Shown here in pieces: positions 1-6,435 of a DNA stretch of 7,904 bases. Position 1 is the first letter of the stretch, and every line of letters starts with the position of its first letter. The DNA is from an uncultured Campylobacter sp. (GTDB taxonomy: Bacteria > Campylobacterota > Campylobacteria > Campylobacterales > Campylobacteraceae). The position numbers were made by a program, and so were the translations under genes. The notes under the pieces are model-generated. The model was not told the origin of the DNA. It did no database searches and saw only the letters and a program-made list of their open reading frames with translations. Location: assembly GCA_938041615.1 (NCBI GenBank), contig CALISV010000309.1:1-7904 (forward strand), in the 5' to 3' direction.

Positions 1-608
1 TTCAAGGAACTTTCGGTAGCTTCACGGCGGCGCTAAATTTCGCCCGAAAAGGCATGATAAATTTCCGCGAAGTTTTTATCGGCATTGTTTTTACATTTAT
101 CGGCGCGTGCGTCGGCACGGTGCTTATTTTGTTTTTGAGCGCCGAGTTTTTGCGCATTATTATCCCGTTTTGTTTGATAGCCATTTTCCTTTATACGCTT
201 TTGATGCCAAAAGTCGGCGACGAGGACAGAGCCGCCCGCATGAACGCGCGAGCCTTTTACGTGATATTTGGCCTAATTTTAGGCTTTTACGACGGATTTT
301 TCGGGCCTGGAGCGGGCAGTTTTTGGACGTTTGCGATGGTTGCGCTCATCGGGCTAAATATGAAAAAAGCCGTCGCGCATACGAAAATCCTAAATTTTAC
401 CAGCAACATCGTCTCTCTAGCCGTTTTCATCGCGGGCGGACAGATACTTTGGACGGTTGGGCTTTTGATGGGCGTCGGGCAGGTTTTGGGCGCGTACTTT
501 GGCTCAAATATGGTCATAAAAAAGGACGTTAAATTTGTTAGGGTCGTGTTTTTGGCCGTCGTGGGCGCGACGATACTAAAGCTTGTTTACGATAGATTTT
601 TCGCGTGA
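1..608 (+). CDS. TSUP (TauE/SafE) family membrane transporter, YfcA-like, 5'-truncated by the window edge
   Basis: This is a polytopic inner-membrane protein of the TSUP superfamily, whose members move sulfite, sulfoacetate or other small organic anions. The substrate cannot be told from sequence. The frame is open from base 3 to the stop at 606-608 with no stop at the left edge. The 17 codons before the ATG at 54 (GTFGSFTAALNFARKG and neighbours) read like protein, so that ATG is internal and the true start lies outside the window. About 201 residues are visible. They include several hydrophobic segments (for example VFIGIVFTFIGACVGTVLI and LRIIIPFCLIAIFLYTLLM). The diagnostic second-repeat motif GFYDGFFGPGAGSF follows the FYVIFGLIL segment; it closely matches the GFYDGFFGPGTGSF signature I know from E. 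coli YfcA-type members. The C-terminus is a final helix ending in KLVYDRFFA. Its promoter is not in view. Family assignment is strong; specific function is unknown. Confidence 0.88.
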   Translation, partial: QGTFGSFTAALNFARKGMINFREVFIGIVFTFIGACVGTVLILFLSAEFLRIIIPFCLIAIFLYTLLMPKVGDEDRAARMNARAFYVIFGLILGFYDGFFGPGAGSFWTFAMVALIGLNMKKAVAHTKILNFTSNIVSLAVFIAGGQILWTVGLLMGVGQVLGAYFGSNMVIKKDVKFVRVVFLAVVGATILKLVYDRFFA

Positions 609-633
609 GCGGGAGTTTTAAAAAACGGCGACG

Positions 634-650
634 AAATTTGAGCCAAATTT
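634..650. repeat. Short inverted repeat downstream of the TSUP gene
   Basis: AAATTTG (634-640) and CAAATTT (644-650) form a perfect 7-bp inverted repeat around AGC. It lies 26 bp past the TSUP stop. The word CGAAATTTGAG occurs at 632-642 and again at 673-683. The stem is AT-rich and has no real U-tract after it, so a terminator role is only possible. It may simply reflect how often AAATTT occurs in this genome. Confidence 0.35.
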
Positions 651-714
651 TACAAAAAAGCTAAAATTCGGGCGAAATTTGAGGTAAGCTTAAAAAACTT
701 TTAACGTTTATTTG

Positions 715-755
715 GATAAAATTGGCGTTAAATTTCATAAATCTAAGGTTAATCC
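715..755 (+). promoter_or_regulatory. Putative atpB promoter and ribosome binding site
   Basis: GATAAAAT at 715-722, preceded by TTTG, resembles the Campylobacter sigma70 -10 box, which usually works without a clear -35. Transcription would begin near 729 and leave a short leader. AAGG at 745-748 sits 7 bases before the ATG at 756 and supports that start. This is pattern-based inference. Confidence 0.45.
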
Positions 756-1463
756 ATGCAAGAAAATTTGTTTTTGTTTACAGGTTGGATCGCTTCTTTG
801 TTTACCGACAACGAGCACGTTATCCATGCGGTAAATTACGCGGGACATCTCGTTTTAGTCGCGATTATCGTGCTTATCGTGGCAAAATTTGCAACTAAAA
901 ATTTGCAACTCGTGCCTCGCGGAACGCAAAATATCCTCGAAGCGTATCTAGAGGGCGTCGTGTCAATGGGCAAGGACGTGCTAGGTAGCGAAGCACTATC
1001 TAGAAAATATCTACCGCTAGTCGCCACCATCGGTTTGATCGTATTTGTAAGTAACATAATAGGCATAATACCTGGATTTGAGGCCCCGACTTCGAGCTTA
1101 AATTTGACCCTTACTCTAGCGCTCGTAGTTTTCGTGTTTTACCACTACGAAGGTATCCGCGTAAACGGCGTGGTTAAGTATTTTGCTCACTTCATGGGAC
1201 CAAACAAATGGCTAGCTCCGATAATGTTTATCGTCGAGATCGTTTCACATTTATCTCGCGTCGTATCGCTTTCTTTCCGACTTTTCGGTAACATCAAGGG
1301 CGATGATTTATTCCTTTTGGTTGTACTTGCTCTTGCGTCTTACGCTGCGCTCCCGGCGTTTGTCTTGCTTACGTTTATGGCGTGCTTGCAGACATTTATC
1401 TTTATGATTCTTACTTACGTGTATCTTGCCGGCGCGATTTTGATTAGTCACGACGAGCACTAA
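756..1463 (+). CDS. atpB: F0F1 ATP synthase subunit a (F0 sector, proton channel)
   Basis: Subunit a is the membrane stator that carries protons to and from the c-ring of ATP synthase. The 235-residue product is hydrophobic, with about five to six membrane segments. It carries the family hallmark [10 protein letters not shown] at residues 171-180. Arg175 is the equivalent of the essential E. coli Arg210. GNIKGDDL follows it. The C-terminal helix contains [14 protein letters not shown], with Gln212 matching the conserved Gln252 of E. coli. The start is fixed by AAGG 7 bases upstream. It is shorter than the E. coli protein (271 residues), which fits the compact epsilonproteobacterial form. No other atp genes flank it. 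In Campylobacter, as I recall it, atpB lies apart from the main atp operon, so the isolation is expected. It is followed after 126 bp by gatB on the same strand. Confidence 0.97.
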   Translation: MQENLFLFTGWIASLFTDNEHVIHAVNYAGHLVLVAIIVLIVAKFATKNLQLVPRGTQNILEAYLEGVVSMGKDVLGSEALSRKYLPLVATIGLIVFVSNIIGIIPGFEAPTSSLNLTLTLALVVFVFYHYEGIRVNGVVKYFAHFMGPNKWLAPIMFIVEIVSHLSRVVSLSFRLFGNIKGDDLFLLVVLALASYAALPAFVLLTFMACLQTFIFMILTYVYLAGAILISHDEH

Positions 1464-1550
1464 AATTTAAATTTACGCGTCCGCTAGCTAAAATACGCTA
1501 AAAATCGGCGGGCGCAACCCCTTCTTTTTATCTAACTTAAATAAAAATCC

Positions 1551-1583
1551 TGCTAAAATAAGCCCTAAATTTTAAATAAAAGG
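1551..1583 (+). promoter_or_regulatory. Putative gatB promoter and Shine-Dalgarno
   Basis: TGCTAAAAT at 1551-1559 is an extended -10 type element (TG-N-TAAAAT). Transcription would start about 1566. AAAAGG at 1578-1583 lies 6 bases before the ATG at 1590 and selects it. Having its own promoter implies gatB need not depend on read-through from atpB. Confidence 0.45.
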
Positions 1584-1589
1584 CAAATT

Positions 1590-3011
1590 ATGTTTGAAGT
1601 CGTTATCGGGCTTGAGGTTCACACCCAGCTTAATACAAAAACTAAAATTTTCTGCTCTTGCTCTACGAGCTTCGGCGATGAGGCAAATACGCACGTTTGT
1701 CCGACCTGCCTGGCGCTACCGGGTGCTTTACCGGTACTAAACAAAGAAGCCGTGAGAAAGGCGATAAGCTTCGGCGCGGCGGTAAATGCGACCATAAATA
1801 AACGCTCTGTTTTTAACCGTAAAAACTACTTTTATCCGGACCTTCCAAAGGCTTATCAAATTTCGCAGTTTGAGATACCGATAGTGGAAAAAGGCGAGCT
1901 TTTTATCGACGTAAACGGCGAGAAAAAACGCATCGGCATCACTCGCGCGCACCTTGAGGAGGATGCGGGTAAAAACATCCACGAGAGCGGACAGAGCCTA
2001 GTCGATCTAAACCGTGCTGGCACGCCACTACTTGAGATCGTGAGCGAGCCTGATCTGCGCAGCTCCGACGAGGCGGTCGCGTATCTAAAAAAACTGCACT
2101 CGATTTTGCGATTTTTAAACATCAGCGACGCTAATATGCAAGAGGGAAGCTTTCGCTGCGACGCCAACGTCAGTATCCGCCCAAAAGGCGACAGCAAGCT
2201 TTATACGCGCGTCGAGATTAAAAATTTAAACTCGTTTAGATTTATCCAAAAAGCGATCGACTATGAGGTCGAGCGTCAAAGCGCGGCGTGGGAAGACGGT
2301 AAATACGATGAGGAAGTTTATCAAGAGACCCGCCTTTTTGATACCGTAAATTTGGTCACGCGCTCAATGCGAGGCAAGGAAGATAGCGCCGAGTATAGAT
2401 ATTTCCCCGATCCTGATCTACTACCAGTCGAAATTCCTGAAGAGATGTACAACGAAGCGATCAAGATCCCCGAGCTTGCCGAGCAAAAGGTCGCTAGATA
2501 TGAGCGCGAGCTTAGCGTCAAAGAGGATGACGCGCTGATTTTAACTAGCAGCGTGGAGACAGCGAAGTATTTCGAGGAGCTCGTGGATGCTAAGATATCG
2601 CCGAAGCTTGCCGTAACATGGCTCATTGTCGAGCTTCTAGGACGCCTCAAAAACGGCGCTACGATCGAGACATCGCCCGTAAATTCGGCTAAAATGATAG
2701 AGCTTTTGCGCCGTATAGAAGACGGCACGATAAGCGCGAAAGCGGCGAAAGAAGTACTTGACTATCTTATGGAAAACGAGGGTAGCGTAGACGCCGTCAT
2801 CGAAAAATTGGGATTAAAACAAGTCAGCGACGACTCGGCTATCGTAGCAATAATAGATCAAATTTTAAGCGCGAACGCCGATAAGGTCGCTGAGTATAAA
2901 AGCGGTAAGGACAAGCTTTTTGGATTTTTCGTCGGGCAAACGATGAAAGAGGGCAAGGGCGCGTTTAATCCCGCAAAAGTAAATGAGCTTTTAAAAGAAA
3001 AATTAGGTTAA
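1590..3011 (+). CDS. gatB: Aspartyl/glutamyl-tRNA(Asn/Gln) amidotransferase subunit B
   Basis: GatB is the kinase and tRNA-binding subunit of the GatCAB complex. The complex converts Glu-tRNA(Gln) to Gln-tRNA(Gln), and Asp-tRNA(Asn) to Asn-tRNA(Asn) where needed, using ammonia from GatA. The 473-residue length is typical. The start [22 protein letters not shown] is the family N-terminus. Four cysteines, C22, C24, C37 and C40 (the last pair in HVCPTC), form the zinc-knuckle pattern. The core holds [18 protein letters not shown], the HLEEDAGK segment, [22 protein letters not shown] sequence and [11 protein letters not shown]. The last roughly 150 residues are the helical YqeY-like tail domain that contacts tRNA, ending [20 protein letters not shown]. 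gatA and gatC are not nearby in the window, so the complex is encoded at scattered loci. gpsA follows after 133 bp; atpB, gatB and gpsA also lie in one neighbourhood in C. jejuni as I recall. Confidence 0.97.
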   Translation: MFEVVIGLEVHTQLNTKTKIFCSCSTSFGDEANTHVCPTCLALPGALPVLNKEAVRKAISFGAAVNATINKRSVFNRKNYFYPDLPKAYQISQFEIPIVEKGELFIDVNGEKKRIGITRAHLEEDAGKNIHESGQSLVDLNRAGTPLLEIVSEPDLRSSDEAVAYLKKLHSILRFLNISDANMQEGSFRCDANVSIRPKGDSKLYTRVEIKNLNSFRFIQKAIDYEVERQSAAWEDGKYDEEVYQETRLFDTVNLVTRSMRGKEDSAEYRYFPDPDLLPVEIPEEMYNEAIKIPELAEQKVARYERELSVKEDDALILTSSVETAKYFEELVDAKISPKLAVTWLIVELLGRLKNGATIETSPVNSAKMIELLRRIEDGTISAKAAKEVLDYLMENEGSVDAVIEKLGLKQVSDDSAIVAIIDQILSANADKVAEYKSGKDKLFGFFVGQTMKEGKGAFNPAKVNELLKEKLG

Positions 3012-3107
3012 ATTTTACTTGCGCTGTTATTTGGCGGCGTGGTCAAATTTTAATCCGTTTAATTTTTGCAAAAGTAAGGTTTGGACTTGCGAGTGGGTCT
3101 GTCAATT

Positions 3108-3140
3108 TAGCTAAAATAAACGTAAATCACAAAAAAGAGA
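3108..3140 (+). promoter_or_regulatory. Putative gpsA promoter and ribosome binding region
   Basis: TAGCTAAAAT at 3108-3117 contains a -10-like TAAAAT (3112-3117) in an AT-rich context. The purine run AAAAAAGAGA at 3131-3140 lies just before the ATG at 3145 and is a weak Shine-Dalgarno. No -35 box is evident, as usual in this group. Confidence 0.4.
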
Positions 3141-3144
3141 AAAA

Positions 3145-4035
3145 ATGAAAATAGCCATCATCGGAGCGGGGAAGTGGGGTAGCGCGCTTTTTCATGCGCT
3201 TTCGCAAAGAAACGACTGCGTTATCACCTCGCGCAGGCAGCTTGAGGGTTCGCATTTTGTGAGTCTAGACGAGGCGCTAAAGCGCGATCTGCTCGTCGCC
3301 GCCATACCTTCGCAGTCCGTTAGCGGCTGGCTAAAAGAGCATTTTAAAAACTTTGGACAGAAAATTTTGGTCGCCTCAAAGGGTATTGAGACTTCGAGTT
3401 TGCGATTTTTAGACGAGATTTACGAGCAGCATGTAGATGCGGCAAATTTGGCCTTTTTATCGGGTCCGAGCTTTGCCAAAGAGATACAAAACGACCTTCC
3501 GTGCGCGCTCGTGATAAACTCCAAAAACGAAGCCCTAGCACGCGAGATTTCGGAGCTTTTTCCGCAAAATATCAAAGCCTACGCTAGCAGCGATGTTATC
3601 GGTGCAGAGATCGCGGGTGCCTATAAAAACGTCATCGCTATTGCGGGCGGTATCTGCGACGGACTCGGGCTTGGCAACAGCGCTCGCGCTAGTCTCATCT
3701 CGCGCGGACTCGTGGAGATGGCGAGATTTGGCGAGTATTTCGGCGCGCAGCAGCAGACCTTTTTAGGGCTTAGCGGAGCGGGCGATCTATTTCTCACGGC
3801 TTCGTCCGTACTGTCGCGTAACTACCGCGTGGGTCTGGGGCTTGCTAAAAATGAGAGCCTTAACAAAATCCTAAACGATCTAGGCGAAGTCGCCGAGGGT
3901 GTGGATACCTCGTACGCGATAGAAAAGATCGCCGCCGGTAAGGGCATCTATACGCCGATAGTAAACGAGGTCGCGGCGATGCTGCGCGGTAAAGACGTGC
4001 AGGAAAGCCTGAGAGATCTACTAAGTAAAAAATAA
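3145..4035 (+). CDS. gpsA: NAD(P)H-dependent glycerol-3-phosphate dehydrogenase
   Basis: GpsA reduces dihydroxyacetone phosphate to sn-glycerol 3-phosphate in the cytoplasm, feeding phospholipid synthesis. The 296-residue protein opens with a Rossmann nucleotide-binding loop, IIGAGKWGSAL (G7, G9, G12). It then has AAIPSQSV (52-59), VASKGIE (76-82), LSGPSFAKEI (105-114), GAYKNVIAIAGGI (158-170) with the catalytic Lys161, GNSARASLISRGLVEM (177-192), LSGAGDLFLT (209-218) and SRNYRVG (224-230) near the substrate site. EVAEGVDTS follows at 248-256. It is shorter than E. coli GpsA (339). Most of the deficit is between the Rossmann loop and AAIPSQ, where the usual N-x-x-YLPG segment is absent. All catalytic motifs remain, so it should be active. 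A promoter-like element precedes it, and the next gene is convergent. Confidence 0.96.
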   Translation: MKIAIIGAGKWGSALFHALSQRNDCVITSRRQLEGSHFVSLDEALKRDLLVAAIPSQSVSGWLKEHFKNFGQKILVASKGIETSSLRFLDEIYEQHVDAANLAFLSGPSFAKEIQNDLPCALVINSKNEALAREISELFPQNIKAYASSDVIGAEIAGAYKNVIAIAGGICDGLGLGNSARASLISRGLVEMARFGEYFGAQQQTFLGLSGAGDLFLTASSVLSRNYRVGLGLAKNESLNKILNDLGEVAEGVDTSYAIEKIAAGKGIYTPIVNEVAAMLRGKDVQESLRDLLSKK

Positions 4036-4246
4036 AATTTGGTTTAAAGTCGTGCATTCTGAGGAGGCTCGCAGCTGCTATAAAATTTGAAAATTTGACG
4101 GCGGACAGCGGTTTTTAAATAGCTGGCTTCTTTGGCTTGTTTAAATAATCCAAATTTGCCGAATTTTTATGCTGGATTTGGATTTAAAGCGCCGTAAAAT
4201 TTGGATTCTGGCTAGTATTTAGTCTGTTTAAGTATAAAAATCCAAT
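4036..4246. other. Convergent intergenic spacer, no gene seen
   Basis: These 211 bp separate the ends of gpsA (+) and the orphan membrane gene (-). No credible reading frame was found. The spacer contains several AAATTT words, the 8-bp palindrome GCAGCTGC in the stretch after 4065, and the long-range inverted repeat listed separately. No classical GC stem with a U-run was found, so how the two convergent transcripts end is not evident. Confidence 0.6.
4147..4207. repeat. 11-bp perfect inverted repeat between convergent genes
   Basis: AATCCAAATTT (4147-4157) is exactly complementary to AAATTTGGATT (4197-4207), leaving a 39-base loop. Its place between two converging genes suggests transcript termination or 3'-end protection in both directions. 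The stem is AT-rich and weak, and the core is the AAATTT word that is common everywhere here. Confidence 0.4.
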
Positions 4247-4816
4247 TTATGTCGTCAATTTAAATCTAACCAAATTCGCCGAGTCGGCTTTTTCTTTTAG
4301 TTCCTTTGAGCCAAATCTTAAAATAATTTTATTGCCCGAAACTGCGGATAGCGATAGCAAAAAGACATCTATCTGCGTGTCATCATTTGTGCATTTTATC
4401 TCTAAAATATTTCTCCAGCCCTTGCAAATGCGAAATCCCGTATGCTCGCGAGCGCTCGTATCAAGTATAAAAATAGAATTTAAATCAAATTTTGCTCCGC
4501 TAAAGGCTATTAAGTTTTTGTTTGTTACGTATAAGCCTTTGTGGATCAAATTTGCAATAAAAATATGCATCAATAACATGCAAAAAATAACAAAAATAGT
4601 AGCGCAAACCTTTAAAAATAGGCTTTGATTGGCAAAGTCTTTAGTTATTACCGTATATATAAATACCGCTATACAAAACACGGCAAATATAAATTGAATA
4701 AAAAGATTTTTAATGTGTTTTTCCTTATATTCACATAAAATATACTCGTCTTTATATAACTTGATATCGTTTTTTGATGGGATATTTATAGCACAATTAA
4801 TATCTAAATTTATCAA
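4247..4816 (-). CDS. Hypothetical two-helix membrane protein with a possible PH-like C-terminal domain
   Basis: I do not recognise this 189-residue protein. It has a short polar N-terminus (1-36), a first hydrophobic helix at about 38-58 (FIQFIFAVFCIAVFIYTVI), a second at about 67-90, and then about 100 soluble residues. GLYVTNKNLIAFSG (94-107) after the helices recalls the TNKRLI-type strand of bacterial PH-like (bPH2/YdbS) membrane proteins, but that is a weak resemblance. The start is TTG at 4816. AAAAGGG at 4822-4828 lies 5 bases upstream, an in-frame stop lies just beyond, and no ATG occurs until far inside the membrane region. Coding is supported by this start signal and the strong promoter at 4857-4884. 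It is strikingly AT-rich: I count 14 G/C in 4561-4620 and 12 in 4681-4740, against 39 of 60 in gpsA at 3661-3720. The composition suggests acquisition or weak selection. It has no operon partner. Confidence 0.75.
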   Translation of the reverse strand: MINLDINCAINIPSKNDIKLYKDEYILCEYKEKHIKNLFIQFIFAVFCIAVFIYTVITKDFANQSLFLKVCATIFVIFCMLLMHIFIANLIHKGLYVTNKNLIAFSGAKFDLNSIFILDTSAREHTGFRICKGWRNILEIKCTNDDTQIDVFLLSLSAVSGNKIILRFGSKELKEKADSANLVRFKLTT

Positions 4817-4821
4817 ATATG

Positions 4822-4828
4822 CCCTTTT
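4822..4828 (-). promoter_or_regulatory. Shine-Dalgarno that fixes a TTG start
   Basis: Read on the minus strand, AAAAGGG stands 5 bases before TTG at 4816-4814. It is the strongest ribosome binding site on this strand and decides the non-ATG start of the orphan membrane gene. Confidence 0.65.
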
Positions 4829-4856
4829 GACTAAATTTTAAACAATATTTTCAAAA

Positions 4857-4884
4857 ATTATATCAAATATTTTATTAATGCCAA
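4857..4884 (-). promoter_or_regulatory. Near-consensus sigma70 promoter for the orphan membrane gene
   Basis: On the minus strand, TTGGCA (4884-4879) and TATAAT (4862-4857) are separated by 16 bases. The -10 is a perfect consensus and the -35 differs from TTGACA at one base. Initiation near 4850 would give a leader of about 34 bases. This is the only promoter in the window with both boxes clear, and it is divergent from the glycoside hydrolase promoter. Confidence 0.6.
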
Positions 4885-4960
4885 TCTAAATTTACGAGCG
4901 ATCAGTCGCAAAAAGCGCCAAATAGCACCTAAACCCCGTTTCAAATTTCTTAAATTTATC

Positions 4961-4996
4961 TAAAATAGTGTAAAATTCGCAAAAACAAAAAAAGGA
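4961..4996 (+). promoter_or_regulatory. Putative promoter and Shine-Dalgarno of the NagZ-like gene
   Basis: Two TAAAAT boxes occur at 4961-4966 and 4971-4976. The second is preceded by TG (TGTAAAAT, 4969-4976), giving a Campylobacter-like -10. AAAGGA at 4991-4996 lies 5 bases before the ATG at 5002 and confirms that start. Confidence 0.45.
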
Positions 4997-5001
4997 AAAA
5001 T

Positions 5002-6084
5002 ATGAAAAGAATTATCGCCGCGCTTTTTTCGGTACTATTTTTGGCGGGTTTGCCGACTACGCTAAATGCTGCGCCGCAAACGCAAGAAAAGCCGACTCTT
5101 CGCAAAATGATAGCTCAAATGATAATGGTAAGCTTCAACGGCTCTGATCCTAAAACCGCCAAAGAAGCCGTCTCGGAGGCTAAATATCAGCGCTTTGGCG
5201 GCGTGATACTGCTTGGTAAAAACATCTCGGACAAAAAGAACCTCAAGGCGCTAACAAGCGCATTTAAAGAGGCGCAAAAAGGCATTTTCATCGCTATCGA
5301 CGAGGAGGGCGGTCAGATCACGAGATTTAAGGACAAGAGCGGATTTGAGACCTTTATCTCGGCGCAAAAAGTAGCAAAAACGCTCGATTTAGCCGCTGCG
5401 GGTGAGCTTTACGCTAAGATGGCGCAACAGCTAAAAGACGTCGGCGTAAACGTAAATTTCGCTCCCGTGGCCGACGTGCTAAATCCAAAATCTACCATCA
5501 TCGGCTCGCGAGGCAGGGCGTTTAGCGCCGATATAGACGAGGTTTCGCTGTATGCGAGCGAGTTTATGAAGGCTTCGCAAGCTCGCGGCGTGATAGCTGC
5601 GATGAAGCATTTTCCGGGGCACGGTAACGTCGAAGCCGACAGCCACACCGCCAAGGTCGTGATCGAAAAATTTGACTACGGCGAGCTTAAGCCGTATTTT
5701 GACGCGGTTCGTAAAAACGAAGCCAAAATGATAATGGTTGGCCACATCTACCTTATGCAGCGCGACTCCGAGCTGCCAGCCTCGCTCTCGCCGGCGATCA
5801 TCGACGGCTTGCTTCGCGGCGAGCTCAAATTTGACGGCGTAGTCATCAGCGACGACATGCTCATGGGCGGACTAAAGGACTTTACGCTGCAAGAAAAGGT
5901 GATAAACTTTATCAACGCCGGCGGCGACGTGATGCTCTTTAGCGACTACAAGATAGACGGGCGCAGGACCGCAGAGCTCGTCACGCAGCTAGTCGTGGAC
6001 GCGGTGGGCGCCAAACAGATACCAAAAGAGCGTATCGAGGAATCCTACGAGCGAATAATGAAGCTAAAAAATAGCTTAAAATAG
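5002..6084 (+). CDS. Exported glycoside hydrolase family 3 protein, NagZ-type beta-N-acetylhexosaminidase
   Basis: The predicted enzyme hydrolyses terminal beta-N-acetylhexosaminides, most likely GlcNAc-anhydroMurNAc muropeptides from peptidoglycan turnover. The 360-residue protein begins with a signal peptide (MKRIIAALFSVLFLAGLPTT, cleavage likely after A23 or A24), so it should act in the periplasm or outside. A single GH3 TIM-barrel domain follows. It shows GGVILLG (66-72), AIDEEGGQITRF (98-109, substrate site), VNVNFAPVADV (149-159), IGSRGRAFSAD (167-177), the NagZ motif KHFPGHGNVEADSH (202-215) with the Asp213-His215 acid/base pair, and VVISDDMLMGGL (280-291) with the probable nucleophile Asp284. 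GH3 domain 2 is absent, as in compact NagZ. E. coli NagZ is cytoplasmic, so export is notable; exported forms are known in Gram-positives. It has its own promoter and no obvious recycling genes beside it. Glucosaminidase or another GH3 specificity is possible. Confidence 0.88.
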   Translation: MKRIIAALFSVLFLAGLPTTLNAAPQTQEKPTLRKMIAQMIMVSFNGSDPKTAKEAVSEAKYQRFGGVILLGKNISDKKNLKALTSAFKEAQKGIFIAIDEEGGQITRFKDKSGFETFISAQKVAKTLDLAAAGELYAKMAQQLKDVGVNVNFAPVADVLNPKSTIIGSRGRAFSADIDEVSLYASEFMKASQARGVIAAMKHFPGHGNVEADSHTAKVVIEKFDYGELKPYFDAVRKNEAKMIMVGHIYLMQRDSELPASLSPAIIDGLLRGELKFDGVVISDDMLMGGLKDFTLQEKVINFINAGGDVMLFSDYKIDGRRTAELVTQLVVDAVGAKQIPKERIEESYERIMKLKNSLK

Positions 6085-6092
6085 GCTACTTG

Positions 6093-6172
6093 AGGGGCAA
6101 ATTTGAGCTTTTGCGCGGAGTTTATTTTGCGGTTAGTCGGTGTGCGCGGTGGCTGAAGTCAAATTTGCCCCT
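6093..6172. repeat. 14-bp perfect inverted repeat enclosing 52 bp
   Basis: AGGGGCAAATTTGA (6093-6106) and TCAAATTTGCCCCT (6159-6172) are exact reverse complements. TTG flanks the unit on both sides (6090-6092 and 6173-6175), like a 3-bp target duplication, although chance explains this easily. The structure starts 8 bases past the glycoside hydrolase stop, and six T residues follow at 6181-6186. It could be a large-loop terminator, an RNA 3' end structure, or the remnant of a very small inverted-repeat element. Confidence 0.6.
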
Positions 6173-6180
6173 TTGTCTCG

Positions 6181-6240
6181 TTTTTTAAATTTAAGTTCAA
6201 ATTTGACGACATTTTTAAATTTGAACTCAAATTTTAACGC
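6181..6240. repeat. Two 30-bp tandem units that are also inverted copies in their cores
   Basis: Units 6181-6210 and 6211-6240 agree at 22 of 30 positions in direct register. Their 18-base cores, AAATTTAAGTTCAAATTT (6187-6204) and AAATTTGAACTCAAATTT (6217-6234), are also reverse complements with one mismatch. Transcribed RNA could fold into an 18-bp stem with a 12-base loop. The position between convergent ends favours a bidirectional terminator or transcript-end structure, but the U-run is upstream rather than downstream for the plus strand. Confidence 0.55.
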
Positions 6241-6435
6241 CCAAATTTTACTGCCTAGCTCGCCAAACCCGTACCGCTTTGGCGCAAATCATGGTTTTAA
6301 AACCGACCGAAATATCCACGGCAAGAAAAGTAAATTTAATCAAATTTGACCCGGCAAATTTGTCGTCCGTATCAAAAACGTAGCGGTCTCGGTAGGTCAA
6401 ATTTATCAATCAAATTTAACGGCAATTTACCCCGC

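Larger units (their letters stand above)
6085..6435. other. Repeat-dense convergent spacer without a credible gene
   Basis: These 351 bp lie between the ends of the NagZ-like gene (+) and cheR (-). I count 12 copies of the palindromic word AAATTT (starting at 6099, 6161, 6187, 6199, 6217, 6229, 6243, 6332, 6342, 6356, 6399 and 6412), where well under one is expected by chance. Most are written CAAATTT or AAATTTG. Two inverted-repeat structures are listed separately. The only open frame (6140-6349, GTG start) translates the repeats into low-complexity Asn/Leu/Phe sequence, lacks a Shine-Dalgarno and is not a gene. Confidence 0.7.

Noticed and set aside
54..56. ATG as the real start of the TSUP gene
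   Set aside because: The frame continues upstream to the window edge with protein-like sequence, and starting here would cut off the first half of the expected transporter.
107..532. Plus-strand 141-codon frame overlapping the TSUP gene
   Set aside because: It is an Arg-rich out-of-frame shadow; the TSUP frame carries membrane segments and the GFYDGFFGPGAGSF signature.
2321..2728. Minus-strand 135-codon frame inside gatB
   Set aside because: It is a Ser-rich shadow of a strongly conserved gatB; its length arises from codon bias.
4332..4628. Plus-strand 98-codon frame opposite the orphan membrane gene
   Set aside because: It lies wholly antisense to a longer frame that has a good promoter, Shine-Dalgarno and membrane helices, and it has no upstream start signals of its own.
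6140..6349. Plus-strand 69-codon open frame with a GTG start
   Set aside because: It has no Shine-Dalgarno, and its Asn/Leu/Phe-rich product is just the translated AAATTT repeats. It overlaps the inverted-repeat structures.
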